From Budorcas taxicolor (lineage: Eukaryota; Chordata; Mammalia; Artiodactyla; Bovidae): a stretch of 64,000 nucleotides of DNA. This document shows, in pieces, positions 21,283 to 33,615 of the stretch. Where the stretch lies: assembly GCF_023091745.1 (NCBI RefSeq), contig NW_026291749.1, forward strand, positions 62,001-126,000, written 5' to 3'. Positions within the stretch are counted from its first letter, which is position 1. The number at the start of each line of letters is the position of its first letter. Below the pieces are notes generated by a model. The model was given only the letters and a program-made list of their open reading frames with translations, ran no database searches and had not been told where the DNA came from. Made by a program: the position numbers and the translations under genes.

Positions 21283-24200
21283 TTGAGATGCGACGGGAAT
21301 GCCGGGAAGTCTTTCCCGACGAAGCATGGAAAGGATCCCTCATCTCGAGCTACGAGGCGGAAACGGGGCTCCTCTGGATGTGGGCGGGACCCTCGTGATT
21401 CCTCTCGAGTGGAGACGGGTACGTCGGGGAACTTCTTGATTTGCACCAAGGGTGTGAAGGACCCTTTCGAAGTTCCAGAGGGGAGGTGTGATCAGCCTCG
21501 TGACACCTCAGCGGAAATGGGCCTCATCTCGCCTGGAAGGGAGAACCTCCTGGATTTTCTCGAGTTGCGGCAGGTCTTCTCGAGTTACGACGGGGACCTC
21601 AGGGACCCGCTCTGGTGGCCTCAGGAAAGGCCAGTCCCCATGCGAGTTGCTAGGGGACCTCTCGGGATTCCTCTCCCGTCCATGCCGGGGCCTCAGTCCT
21701 TGTGTGGAGTCGGGGCCGGAACCTGAGGATTCCTCTCCAGTGTTGCCATGGATCTTGGGGTGCTTCTGAGTCTCCCCAGGGGAGTCAGGCCTCGTCTCGA
21801 GTGGGGGCATGCACGTGCGCTTTCCTGCCGAGCTGCAGCAGTAGTGTCACGCTTCCTGTCACGTGGATCAAGGGATCTGTGGCTTTCCCTCGAGGCTGTC
21901 CCTCGAAGATTTCCCACGAGGCTTTCCCACAGGGCTGTGCCACGTGCCACCTTTGTGGGAGTCGATCCTCGGTGTGAAAGACGAGCCGGTGAAGGGAAAA
22001 GAGGTTCCTCTGGAATGGACTGAGACATCTGGGGGACTCTTGGAATGGTGGCAAGACCCCGGAGATCCTCTCGCCGTACCTGTTGAGAGGGCCTCCTCTT
22101 GAGATGCGACGGGAACGCCGGGAACTCTTTCCCGACGAAGCAGGCAAAGGATCCCTCATCTCGAGCTACGAGGCGGAAACGGGGCTCCTCTGGATGTGGG
22201 CGGGACCCTCATATTTCCTCTCGAGTGGAGACGGGTATGTCGGGGAACTTCTTGATTTGCACCAAGGGTGTGAAGGACCCTTTCGAAGTTCCAGAGGTGA
22301 GGTGTGATCAGCCTCAGGACGCCTCAGCGGAAATGGGCCTCATCTCGCCTGGAGGGGAGAACCTCCTGGATTTTCTTGAGTTGCGGCAGGTCTTCTCGAG
22401 TTACGACGGAGACCTCAGGGACCCGCTCTGGTGGCCTCAGGAAAGGCCAGTCCCCATGCGAGTTGCTAGGGGCCATCTCGGGATTCCTCTCCCGTCCATG
22501 CCGGGGACTAACACCTTGTGTGGAGTCGGGGCCGGAACCTTAGGATTCCTCTCCAGTTTTGACATGGATCTTGGGGTGCTTCTGAGTCTCCCCAGGGGAG
22601 TCAGGCCTCGTCTCGAGTGGGGGCATGCACGTGAGCTTTCCTCCCGAGCTGCAGCAGTAGTGTCAGGATTCCGGTCACGTGGATCAAGGGATCTGTGGCT
22701 TTCCCTCGAGGCTGTCCCTCGAGGCTTTCCCACGAGGCTTTCCCACAGGGCTGTGCCACGTGCCACCTTGGTGTGAGTCGATCCTCGGCGTGAAAGACGA
22801 GCCGGTGAAGGGAAAAGAGGTTCCTCTGGAATGGACTGAGACATCTGGGGGACTCTTGGAATGGTGGCACGACCCTGGAGTTCCTCTCGCCGTACCTGTT
22901 GAGAGGGCCTCCTCTCGGGATACGACATGAACGCCGGGAACTCTTTCCGACGAAGCAGGGAAAGTATCCCTCATCTCGAGCTACGAGGCGGAAACGGGGC
23001 TCCTCTGGATGTGGGCGGGACCCTCGTGTTTCCACTCGTGTGGAGACGGGTATGTCGGGGAAATTCTTGATTTGCACCAAGGGTGTGAAGGACCCTTTCG
23101 AATTTCCAGAGGTGAGGTGTGATCAGCCTCCAGTCGCCTCAGCGGAAATGGGCCTCATCTCGCGTGGAGGGGAGAACCTCCTGGATTTTCTCGAGTTGCG
23201 GTAGGTCTTCTCGAGTTACGACAGGGACCTCAGGGACCCGCTCTGGTGGCCGCAGGAAAGGCAAATCCCAATGCGAGTTGCTAGGGGACCTCTCGGGATT
23301 CCTCTCCCGTCCATGCCGGGGCCTCAGTCCTTGTGTGGAGTCGGGGCCGGAACCTGAGGATTCGTCTCCAGTGTTGCCATGGATTTTGGGGTGCTTCTGA
23401 GTCTCCCCAGGGGAGTCAGGCCTCGGCTCGAGTGGGGGCATGCACGTGCGCTTTCCTCCCGAGCTGAAGCAGTAGTGTCACGCTTCCTGTCACGTGGATC
23501 AAGGGATCTGTGGCTTTCCCTCGAGGCTGTCCCTCGAGGCTTTCCACGAGGCTTTCCCACAGGGCTGTACCACGTGCCACCTTGGTGTGAGTCGATCCTC
23601 GACGTGAAAGACGAGCCAGTGAAGGGAAAAGAGGTTCCTCTGGAATGGACTGAGAAATCTGGGGGACTCTTGGAATGGTGGCACGACCCTGAAGTTCCTC
23701 TCTCCATTCCTGTTGAGAGGCCCTCCATTTGAGATGCGATGGGAACGCCGGGAACTCTTTCCCAACGAAGCAGGGAAAGGATCCCTCATCTCGAGCTACG
23801 AGGCGGAAACTGGGCTCCTCTGGATGTGGGCGGGACCCTCGAGTTTCCTCCCGAGTGGAGACGGGTATGTCGGGGAACTTCTTGATTTGCACCAAGGGTG
23901 TGAAGGACCCTTTCGAAGTTCCAGAGGGGAGGTGTGATCAGCCTCGAGACGCCTCAGCGGAAATGGGCCTCATCTCGCCTGGAGGGGAGAGCCTCCTGGA
24001 TTTTCTCGAGTTGCGGCAGGTCTTCTCGAGTTACGACGGGGACCTCAGGGACCCGCTCTGGTGGCCTCCGGAAAGGCCAGTCCCCATGCGAGTTGCTAGG
24101 GGACCTCTCGGGATTCCTCTCCCGTCCATGCCGGGGCCTAAGACCTTGTGTGGAGTTGGGGCCGGAACCTGAGGATTCGTCTCCAGTGTTGCCACGGATT

Positions 24201-24500
24201 TTGGGGTGCTTCTGAGTCTCCCCAGGGGAGTCAGGCCTCGTCTCGAGTGGGGGCATGCACGTGCGCTTTCCTCCCGAGCTGCAGCAGTAGTGTCACGCTT
24301 CCTGTCACGTGGATCAAGGGATCTGTGGCTTTCCCTCGAGGCTGTCCCTCGAGGCTTTCCCACGAGGCTTTCCCACAGGGCTGTGCCATGTGCCACCTTG
24401 GTGTGAGTCGATCCTCGACGTGAAAGACGAGCCAGTGAAGGGAAAAGAGGTTCCTCTGGAATGGACTGAGAAATCTGGGGGACTCTTGGAATGGTGGCAC
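20900..24500 (+). repeat. Core duplication, copy 1 (offset 7341 bp)
   Basis: Monomers 21283, 22099, 22915 and 23729 correspond to 28624, 29440, 30256 and 31070. Shared rare variants are CACCTTTGTGGGAGTCG (21951 and 29292), GTGTCAGGATTCC, ACATGAACGCCGGG with CTTTCCGACG, AAAGTATCCC (22962 and 30303) and GAGCTGAAGCAG (23461 and 30802). Private differences are frequent, so this duplication is older than the 7342-bp one in the left flank. Confidence 0.7.
22099..22914 (+). repeat. GGGGACTAACACC subfamily monomer (second)
   Basis: It has the same three-site cluster. It also carries CACGTGAGCTTTCC (22627) and GTGTCAGGATTCC (22660), two changes shared with the monomer at 29440 and with no other monomer I noticed. 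Confidence 0.75.
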
Positions 24501-26991
24501 GACCCTGAAGTTCCTCTCGCCATTCCTGTTGAGAGGCCCTCCATTTGAGATGCGATGGGAACTCCGGGAACTCTTTCCCAACGAAGCAGGGAAAGGATCC
24601 CTCATCTCGAGCTACGAGGCGGAAACGGGGCTCCTCTGGATGTGGGCGGGACCCTCGAGTTTCCTCCCGAGTGGAGACGGGTATGTCGGGGAACTTCTTG
24701 ATTTGCACCAAGGGTGTGAAGGACCCTTTCGAAGTTCCAGAGGGGAGGTGTGATCAGCCTCGAGACGCCTCAGCGGAAATGGGCCTCATCTCGCCTGGAG
24801 GGGAGAGCCTCCTGGATTTTCTCGAGTTGCGGCAGGTCTTCTCGAGTTACGACGGGGACCACAGGGACCCGCTCTGGTGTCCTCAGGAAAGGCCAGTCTC
24901 CATGCGAGTTGCTAGGGGACCGCTCGGGATTCCTCTCCCGTCCATGCCATGGCCTCAGTCTTTGTGTGGAGTCGGGGCCGGAACCTGAGGATTCCTCTCC
25001 AGTGTTGCCATGGATCTTGGGGTGCTTCTGAGCCTCCCCAGGGGAGTCAGGCTTCGTCTCGAGTGGGGACAGGCACGTGCGATTTCCTCCCGAGCTGCAG
25101 TAGTAGTGTCACGCTTCCTGTCACGTGGATCAAGGGATCTGTGGCTTTCCCTCGAGGCTGTCCCTCGAGGCTTTCCCACGAGGCTTTCCCACAGGGCTGT
25201 GCCACGTGCCACCTTGGTGTGAGTCGATCCTCGGCGTGAAAGACGAGCCGGTGAAGGGAAAAGAGGTTTCTCTGGAATGGACTGAGACATCTGCGGGACT
25301 CTTGGAATGGTGGCAAGACCCTGGAGATCCTCTCGCCGTTCCTGTTGAGAGGGCCTCCACTTGAGATGCGACGGGAACGCCGGGAACTCTTTCCCGACGA
25401 AGCAGGGAAAGGATTCCTCATCTCGAGCTACGAGGCGGAAACGGGGCTCCTCTGGATGTGGGCGGGACCCTCGTGTTTCCTTTCGAGTGGAGAAGGGTAT
25501 GTCGGGGAACTTCTTGATTTGCACCAAGGGTGTGAAGGACCCTTTCGAAGTTCCAGAGGTGAGGTGTGATCAGCCTTGAGACGCCTCAGCAGAAATGGGC
25601 CTCATCTCGCCTAGAGCGGAGAACCTCCTGGATTTTCTCGAGTTGCGGCAGGTCTTCTCGAGTTACGACGGGGACCTCCGGGACACGCTCTGGTGGCCTC
25701 AGGAAAGGCCAGTGCCCATGCGAGTTGCTAGGGGCCATCTCGGGATTCCTCTCCCCTCCATGCCGGGGCCTAAGACCTTGTGTGGAGTCGGGGCCGGAAC
25801 CTGAGGATTCCTCTCCAGTGTTGCCATGGATCTTGGGGTGCTTCTGAGTCTCCCCAGGAGAGTCAGGCCTCGTCTCGAGTGGGGGCATGCACGTGCGCTT
25901 TCCTCCCGAGCTGCAGCAGTAGTGTCACGCTTCCTGTCACGTGGATCAAGGGATCTGTGGCTTTCCCTTGAGGCTGTCCCTCGAGGCTTTCCCACGAGGC
26001 TTTCCCAAAGGGCTGTGCCACGTGCCACCTTGGTGTGAGTCGATCCTCGGCGTGAAAGCCGAGCCGGTAAAGGGAGAAGAGGTTCCTCTGAAATCGACTG
26101 AGACATCTGGGGGATACTTGGAATGGTGGCACGACCCTGGAGTTCCTCTCGCCGTACCTGTTCAGAGGGCCTCCTCTCGAGATGCGACATGAACGCCAGG
26201 AACTCTTTCCGACGAAGCAGGGAAAGGATCCCTCATCTCGAGCTACGAGGCGGAAACGGGGCTCCTCTGGATGTGGGCGGAACCCTCGTGTTTCCACTCG
26301 TGTGGAGACGGGTATATCGGGGAATTTCTTGATTTGCACCAAGGGTGTGAAGGACCCTTTCGAAGTTCCAGAGGTGAGGTGTGATCAGCCTCGAGACGCC
26401 TCAGCGGAAATGGGCCTCATCTCGCCTGGAGGGGAAAACCTCCTGGATTTTCTCGAGTTGCGGCAGGTCTTCTCGAGTTACGACGGGGACCTCAGGGACC
26501 CGCTCTGGTGGCCTCAGGAAAGGCCAGTCCCCATGCGAGTTGCTAGGGGACCTCTCGGGATTCCTCTCCCGTCCATGCCGCGGCCTCAGTCCTTGTGTGG
26601 AGTTGGGGCCAGAACCTGAGGATTCGTCTCCAGTGTTGCCATGGACTTTGGGGTGCTTCTGAGTCTCCCCAGGGGAGTCAGGCCTAGTCTCGAGTGGGGG
26701 CATGCACGTGTGCTTTCCTCCCGAGCTGCAGCAGTAGTGTCACGCTTCCTGTCACGTGGATCAAGGGATCTGTGGCTTTCCCTCGAGGCTGTCCCTCGAG
26801 GCTTTCCCACGAGGCTTTCCCACAGGGCTGTGCCACGTGCCACCTTGGTGTGAGTCGATCCTCGGCGTGAAAGACGAGCCGGTGAAGGGAAAAGAGGTTC
26901 CTCTGGAATGGACTGAGACATCTGGGGGACTCTTGGAATGGTGGCACGACCCTGGAGTTCCTCTCGCCGTTCCTGTTGAGAGGGCCTCCTC
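23729..26991 (+). repeat. Diverged early member of the four-monomer type
   Basis: Monomers 23729, 24545, 25361 and 26177 follow the same subtype order as the 3263-bp repeats at 35.97-45.75 kb: GGGCCTAAGACC with GTTGGGGCC; then CTGGTGTCCTCAGG; then CAGCAGAAATGG with CTGGAGCGG-like changes; then ACATGAACGCCAGG. Length is also 3263 bp. It lacks the derived GGCGTAAACGGGG and CCCATGTGAG variants. Confidence 0.65.
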
Positions 26992-27807
26992 TTGAGATGC
27001 GACGGGAATGCCGGGAACTCTTTCCCGACGAAGCAGGGAAAGGATCCCTCATCTCGAGCTACGAGGCCGAAACGGGGCTCCTCTGGATGTGGGTGGGACC
27101 CTCGTGATTCCTCTCGAGTGGAGACGGGTATGTCGGGGAACTTCTTGATTTGCACCAAGGGTGTGAAGTACCCTTTCGAAGTTCCAGAGGGGAGGTGTGA
27201 TCAGCCTTGAGACGCGTCAGCGGAAATGGGCCTCATCTCTCCTGGAGGGGAGAACCTCCTGGATTTTCTCGAGTTGCGGCAGGTCTTCTCGAGTTACGAC
27301 GGGGACCTCAGGGACCCGCTCTGGTGGCCTCAGGAAAGGCCAGTCCCCATGCGAGTTGCTAGGGGACCTCTCGGGATTCCTCTCCCGTCCATGCCGGGGC
27401 CTCAGTCCTTGTGTGGTGTCGGGGCCGGAACCTGAGGATTCCTCTCCAGTGTTGCCATGGATCTTGGGGTGCTTCTGTGTCTCCCCAGGGGAGTCAGGCC
27501 TCGTCTCGAGTGGGGGCATGCACGTGCGCTTTCCTTCCGAGCTGCAGCAGTAGTGTCACGCTTCCTGTCACGTGGATCAAGGGATCTGTGGCTTTCCCTC
27601 GAGGCTGTCCCTCGAGGCTTTCCCACGAGTCTTTCCCACAGGGCTGTGCCACGTGCCACCTTGGTGTGAGGCGATCCTCGGCGTGAAAGACGAGCCGGTG
27701 AAGGGAAAAGAGGTTCCTCTGGAATGGACTGAGACATCTGGGGGACTCTTGGAATGGTGGCACGACCCTGGAGTTCATCTCGCCGTTCCTGTTGAGAGGG
27801 CCTCCTC
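26992..27807 (+). repeat. Flank-type chimeric monomer inside the core
   Basis: The first half carries right-flank markers (GTGGGTGGGACC at about 27090, GAAGTACCC at about 27166, CATCTCTCCTGG at about 27233). The second half carries left-flank markers (TTCCTTCCGAGC at about 27532, CACGAGTCTTTCCC at about 27624, GGAGTTCATCTCGCC at about 27769). Neither set is typical of neighbouring core monomers. Confidence 0.7.
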
Positions 27808-28623
27808 TTGAGATGCGACGGGAAGGCCGGGAACTCTTTCCCGACGAAGCAGGGAAAGGATCCCTCATCTCGAGCTATGAGGCGGAAACGGGGCTCCTCT
27901 GGATGTGGGCGGGACCCTCGTGTTTCCTCTCGAGTGGAGACGGGTATGTCGGGGAACTTCTTGATTTGCACCAAGGATGTGAAGGACCCTTTCGAAGTTC
28001 CAGAGGTGAGGTGTGATCAGCCTCAGGACGCCTCAGCGGAAAAGGGCCTCATCTCGCCTGGAGGGGAGAACCTCCTGGATTTTCTTGAGTTGCGGCAGGT
28101 CTTCTCGAGTTACGACGGAGACCTCAGGGACCCGCTCTGGTGGCCTCAGGAAAGGCCAGTCCCCATGCGAGTTGCTAGGGGCCATCTCGGGATTCCTATC
28201 CCGTCCATGCCGGGGACTAACACCTTGTGTGGAGTCGGGGCCGGAACCTTAGGATTCCTCTCCAGTTTTGACATGGATCTTGGGGTGCTTCTGAGTCTCC
28301 CCAGGGGAGTCAGGCCTCGTCTCGAGTGGGGGCATGCACGTGCGCTTTCCTCCCGAGCTGCAGCAGTAGTGTCACGCTTCCTGTCACGTGGATCAAGGGT
28401 TCTGTGGCTTTCCCTCGAGGCTGTCCCTCGAGGCTTTCCCACGAGGCTTTCCCACAGGGCTGTGCCACGTGCCACCTTGGTGTGAGTCGATCCTCGGCGT
28501 GAAAGACGAGCCGGTGAAGGGAAAAGAGGTTCCTCTGGAATGGACTGAGACATCTGGGGGACTCTTGGAATGGTGGCACGACCCTGGAGTTCCTCTCGCC
28601 GTTCCTGTTGAGAGGGCCTCCTC
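27808..28623 (+). repeat. GGGGACTAACACC subfamily monomer (third)
   Basis: It has the same cluster as 20467, with private changes GCGGAAAAGGG (28037), GATTCCTATCC (28190) and AAGGGTTCTGTGG (28396). Confidence 0.75.
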
Positions 28624-31600
28624 TTGAGATGCGACGGGAATGCCGGGAAGTCTTTCCCGACGAAGCATGGAAAGGATCCCTCATCTCGAGCCACGAGGCC
28701 GAAACGGGGCTCCTCTGGATGTGGGCGGGACCCTCGTGATTCCTCTCGAGTGGAGACGGGTATGTCGGGGAACTTCTTGATTTGCACCAAGGGTGTGAAG
28801 GACCCTTTCGAAGTTCCAGAGGGGAGGTGTGATCAGCCTCGAGACACCTCAGCGGAAATGGGCCTCATCTCGCCTGGAAGGGAGAACCTCCTGGATTTTC
28901 TCGAGTTGCGGCAGGTCTTCTCGAGTTACGACGGGGACCTCAGGGACCCGCTCTGGTGGCCTCAGGAAAGGCCAGTCCCCATGCGAGTTGCTAGGGGACC
29001 TCTCGGGATTCCTCTCCCGTCCATGCCGGGGCCTCAGTCCTTGTGTGGAGTCGGGGCCGGAACCTGAGGATTCCTCTCGAGTGTTGCCATGGATCTTGGG
29101 GTGCTTCTGAGTCTCCCCAGGGGAGTCAGGCCTCGTCTCGAGTGGGGACATGCACGTGCGCTTTCCTGCCGAGCTGCAGCAGTAGTGTCACGCTTCCTGT
29201 CACGTGGATCAAGGGATCTGTGGCTTTCCCTCGAGGCTGTCCCTCGAAGCTTTCCCACGAGGCTTTCCCACAGGGCTGTGCCACGTGCCACCTTTGTGGG
29301 AGTCGATCCTCGGTGTGAAAGACGAGCCGGTGAAGGGAAAAGAGGTTCCTCTGGAATGGACTGAGACATCTGGGGGACTCTTGGAATGGTGGCAAGACCC
29401 CGGAGATCCTCTCGCCGTTCCTGTTGAGAGGGCCTCCTCTTGAGATGCGACGGGAACGCCGGGAACTCTTTCCCGACGAAGCAGGCAAAGGATCCCTCAT
29501 CTCGAGCTACGAGGCGGAAACGGGGCTCCTCTGGATGTGGGCGGGACCCTCGTGTTTCCTCTCGAGTGGAGACGGGTATGTCGGGGAACTTCTTGATTTG
29601 CACCAAGGGTGTGAAGGACCCTTTCGAAGTTCCAGAGGTGAGGTGTGATCAGCCTCAGGACGCCTCAGCGGAAATGGGCCTCATCTCGCCTGGAGGGGAG
29701 AACCTCCTGGATTTTCTTGAGTTGCGGCAGGTCTTCTCGAGTTACGACGGAGACCTCAGGGACCCGCTCTGGTGGCCTCAGGAAAGGCCAGTCCCCATGC
29801 GAGTTGCTAGGGGCCATCTCGGGATTCCTCTCCCGTCCATGCCGGGGACTAACACCTTGTGTGGAGTCGGGGCCGGAACCTTAGGATTCCTCTCCAGTTT
29901 TGACATGGATCTTGGGGTGCTTCTGAGTCTCCCCAGGGGAGTCAGGCCTCGTCTCGAGTGGGGGCATGCACGTGAGCTTTCCTCCCGAGCTGCAGCAGTA
30001 GTGTCAGGATTCCTGTCACGTGGATCAAGGGATCTGTGGCTTTCCCTCGAGGCTGTCCCTCGAGGCTTTCCCACGAGGCTTTCCCACAGGGCTGTGCCAC
30101 GTGCCACCTTGGTGTGAGTCGATCCTCGGCGTGAAAGACGAGCCGGTGAAGGGAAAAGAGGTTCCTCTGGAATGGACTGAGACATCTGGGGGACTCTTGG
30201 AATGGTGGCACGACCCTGGAGTTCCTCTCGCCGTACCTGTTGAGAGGGCCTCCTCTCGAGATACGACATGAACGCCGGGAACTCTTTCCGACGAAGCAGG
30301 GAAAGTATCCCTCATCTCGAGCTACGAGGCGGAAACGGGGCTCCCCTGGATGTGGGCGGGACCCTCGTGTTTCCACTCGTGTGGAGACGGGTATGTCGGG
30401 GAAATTCTTGATTTGCACCAAGGGTGTGAAGGACCCTTTCGAAGTTCCAGAGGTGAGGTGTGATCAGCCTCCAGTCGCCTCAGCGGAAATGGGCCTCATC
30501 TCGCCTGGAGGGGAGAACCTCCTGGATTTTCTCGAGTTGCGGCAGGTCTTGTCGAGTTACGACAGGGACCTCAGGGACCCGCTCTGGTGGCCGCAGGAAA
30601 GGCAAATCCCCATGCGAGTTGCTAGGGGACCTCTCGGGATTCCTCTCCCGTCCATGCCGTGGCCTCAGTCCTTGTGTGGAGTTGGGGCCGGAACCTGAGG
30701 ATTCGTATCCAGTGTTGCCATGGATTTTGGGGTGCTTCTGAGTCTCCCCAGGGGAGTCAGGGCTCGGCTCGAGTGGGGGCATGCACGTGCGCTTTCCTCC
30801 CGAGCTGAAGCAGTAGTGTCACGCTTCCTGTCACGTGGATCAACGGATCTGTGGCTTTCCCTCGAGGCTGTCCCTCGAGGTTTCCCACGAGGCTTTCCCA
30901 CAGGGCTGTACCACGTGCCACCTTGGTGTGAGTCAATCCTCGACGTGAAAGACGAGCCAGTGAAGGGAAAAGAGGTTCCTCTGGAATGGACTGAGACATC
31001 TGGGGGACTCTTGGAATGGTGACACCACCCTGAAGTTCCTCTCGCCATTCCTGTTGAGAGGGCCTCCTCTTGAGATGCGACGGGAACGCCGGGAACTCTT
31101 TCCCGACGAAGCAGGGAAAAGATCCCTCATCTCGAGCTACGAGGCGGAAACTGGGCTCCTCTGGATGTTTGCGGGACCCTCGAGTTTCTTCCCGAGTGGA
31201 GACGGGTATGTCGGGGAACTTCTTGATTTGCACCAAGGGTGTGAAGGACCCTTTCGAAGATCCAGAGGTGAGGTGTGATCAGCCTCGAGACTCCTCAGCG
31301 GAAATGGGCCTCATCTCGCCTGGAGGGGAGAGCCTCCTCGATTTTCTCGAGTTGCGGCAGGTCTTCTCGAGTTACGACGGGGGCCTCAGGGACCCGCTCT
31401 GGTGGCCTCCGGAAAGGCCAGTCCCCATGCGAGTTGCTAGGGGACCTCTCGGGATTCCTCTCCCGTCCATGCCGGGGCCTAAGACCTTGTGTGGAGTTGG
31501 GGCCGGAACCTGAGGATTCGTCTCCAGTGTTGCCACGGATTTTGGGGTGCTTCTGAGTCTCCCCAGGGGAGTCAGGCCTCGTCTCGAGTGGGGGCATGCA

Positions 31601-31840
31601 CGTGCGCTTTCCTCCCGAGCTGCAGCAGTAGTGTCACGCTTCCTGTCACGTGGATCAAGGGATCTGTGGCTTTCCCTCGAGGCTGTCCCTCGAGGCTTTC
31701 CCACGAGGCTTTCCCACAGGGCTGTGCCACGTGCCACCTTTGTGTGAGTCGATCCTCGACGTGAAAGACGAGCCAGTGAAGGGAAAAGAGGTTCCTCTGG
31801 AATGGACTGAGACATCTGGGGGACTCTTGGAATGGTGGCA
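28240..31840 (+). repeat. Core duplication, copy 2 (offset 7341 bp)
   Basis: This is the partner of 20.9-24.5 kb. The monomer at 30256 is 814 bp, as is its partner at 22915; both lost one base in CTTTCCCGACG and one in the 13-bp mini-array, but at slightly different places in the latter. Confidence 0.7.
29440..30255 (+). repeat. GGGGACTAACACC subfamily monomer (fourth)
   Basis: It lies 7341 bp after the monomer at 22099 and shares its diagnostic CACGTGAGCTTTCC and GTGTCAGGATTCC changes. Confidence 0.75.
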
Positions 31841-31985
31841 CGACCCTGAAGTTCCTCTCGCCATTCCTGTTGAGAGGGCCTCCTCTTGAGATGCGACGGG
31901 AACGCCGGGAACTCTTTCCCAACGAAGCAGGGAAAGGATCCCTCATCTCGAGCTACGAGGCGGAAACGGGGCTCCTCTGGATGTG
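30362..31985 (+). repeat. Tandem two-monomer duplication, copy 1 (1631 bp)
   Basis: Shared with the next copy: GGTCTTGTCGAG (30546 and 32177), GATTCGTATCC (30701 and 32332), GATCAACGGATC (30838 and 32469), CTCGAGGTTTCCC (30873 and 32504) and GAGTCAATCC (30931 and 32562). Private to this copy are GGGCTCGGCTCG near 30760 and GGTGACACCACCC near 31018. Confidence 0.75.
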
Positions 31986-31992
31986 GGCGGGA

Positions 31993-33615
31993 CCCTCGTG
32001 TTTCCACTCGTGTGGAGACGGGTATGTCGGGGAAATTCTTGATTTGCACCAAGGGTGTGAAGGACCCTTTCGAAGTTCCAGAGGTGAGGTGTGATCAGCC
32101 TCCAGTCGCCTCAGCGGAAATGGGCCTCATCTCGCCTGGAGGGGAGAACCTCCTGGATTTTCTCGAGTTGCGGCAGGTCTTGTCGAGTTACGACGGGGAC
32201 CTCAGGGACCCGCTCTGGTGGCCGCAGGAAAGGCAAATCCCCATGCGAGTTGCTAGGGGACCTCTCGGGATTCCTCTCCCGTCCATGCCGCGGCCTCAGT
32301 CCTTGTGTGGAGTTGGGGCCGGAACCTGAGGATTCGTATCCAGTGTTGCCATGGATTTTGGGGTGCTTCTGAGTCTCCCCAGGGGAGTCAGGCCTCGGCT
32401 CGAGTGGGGGCATGCACGTGCGCTTTCCTCCCGAGCTGAAGCAGTAGTGTCACGCTTCCTGTCACGTGGATCAACGGATCTGTGGCTTTCCCTCGAGGCT
32501 GTCCCTCGAGGTTTCCCACGAGGCTTTCCCACAGGGCTGTACCACGTGCCACCTTGGTGTGAGTCAATCCTCGACGTGAAAGACGAGCCAGTGAAGGGAA
32601 AAGAGGTTCCTCTGGAATGGACTGAGACATCTGGGGGACTCTTGGAATGGTGGCACGACCCTGAAGTTCCTCTCGCCATTCCTGTTGAGAGGGCCTCCTC
32701 TTGAGATGCGACGGGAACGCCGGGAACTCTTTCCCGACGAAGCAGGGAAAGGATCCCTCATCTCGAGCTACGAGGCGGAAACTGGGCTCCTCTGGATGTG
32801 TGCGGGACCCTCGAGTTTCCTCCCGAGTGGAGACGGGTATGTTGGGGAACTTCTTGATTTGCACCAAGGGTGTGAAGGACCCTTTCGAAGATCCAGAGGT
32901 GAGGTGTGATCAGCCTCGAGACGCCTCAGCGGAAATGGGCCTCATCTCGCCTGGAGGGGAGAGCCTCCTCGATTTTCTCGAGTTGCGGCAGGTCTTCTCG
33001 AGTTACGACGGGGACCTCAGTTACCCGCTCTGGTGGCCTCCGGAAAGGCCAGTCCCCATGCGAGTTGCTAGGGGACCTCTCGGGATTCCTCTCCCGTCCA
33101 TGCCGGGGCCTAAGACCTTGTGTGGAGTTGGGGCCGGAACCTGAGGATTCGTCTCCAGTGTTGCCACGGATTTTGGGGTGCTTCTGAGTCTCCCCAGGGG
33201 AGTCAGGCCTCGTCTCGAGTGGGGGCATGCACGTGCGCTTTCCTCCCGAGCTGCAGCAGTAGTGTCACGCTTCCTGTCACGTGGATCAAGGGATCTGTGG
33301 CTTTCCCTCGAGGCTGTCCCTCGAGGCTTTCCCACGAGGCTTTCCCACAGGGCTGTGCCATGTGCCACCTTGGTGTGAGTCGATCCTCGACGTGAAAGAC
33401 GAGCCAGTGAAAGGAAAAGAGGTTCCTCTGGAATGGACTGAGACATCTGGGGGACTCTTGGAATGGTGGCACGACCCTGAAGTTCCTCTCGCCATTCCTG
33501 TTGAGTGGGCCTCCTCTTGAGATGCGACGGGAACGCCGGGAACTCTTTCCCAACGAAGCAGGGAAAGGATCCCTCATCTCGAGCTACGAGGCGGAAACGG
33601 GGCTCCTCTGGATGT
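31993..33615 (+). repeat. Tandem two-monomer duplication, copy 2 (1631 bp)
   Basis: This is the direct neighbour of the previous copy, with the same ordered variants. Private changes include CAGTTACCCGC near 33018 and GTTGAGTGGGCC near 33501. Confidence 0.75.
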
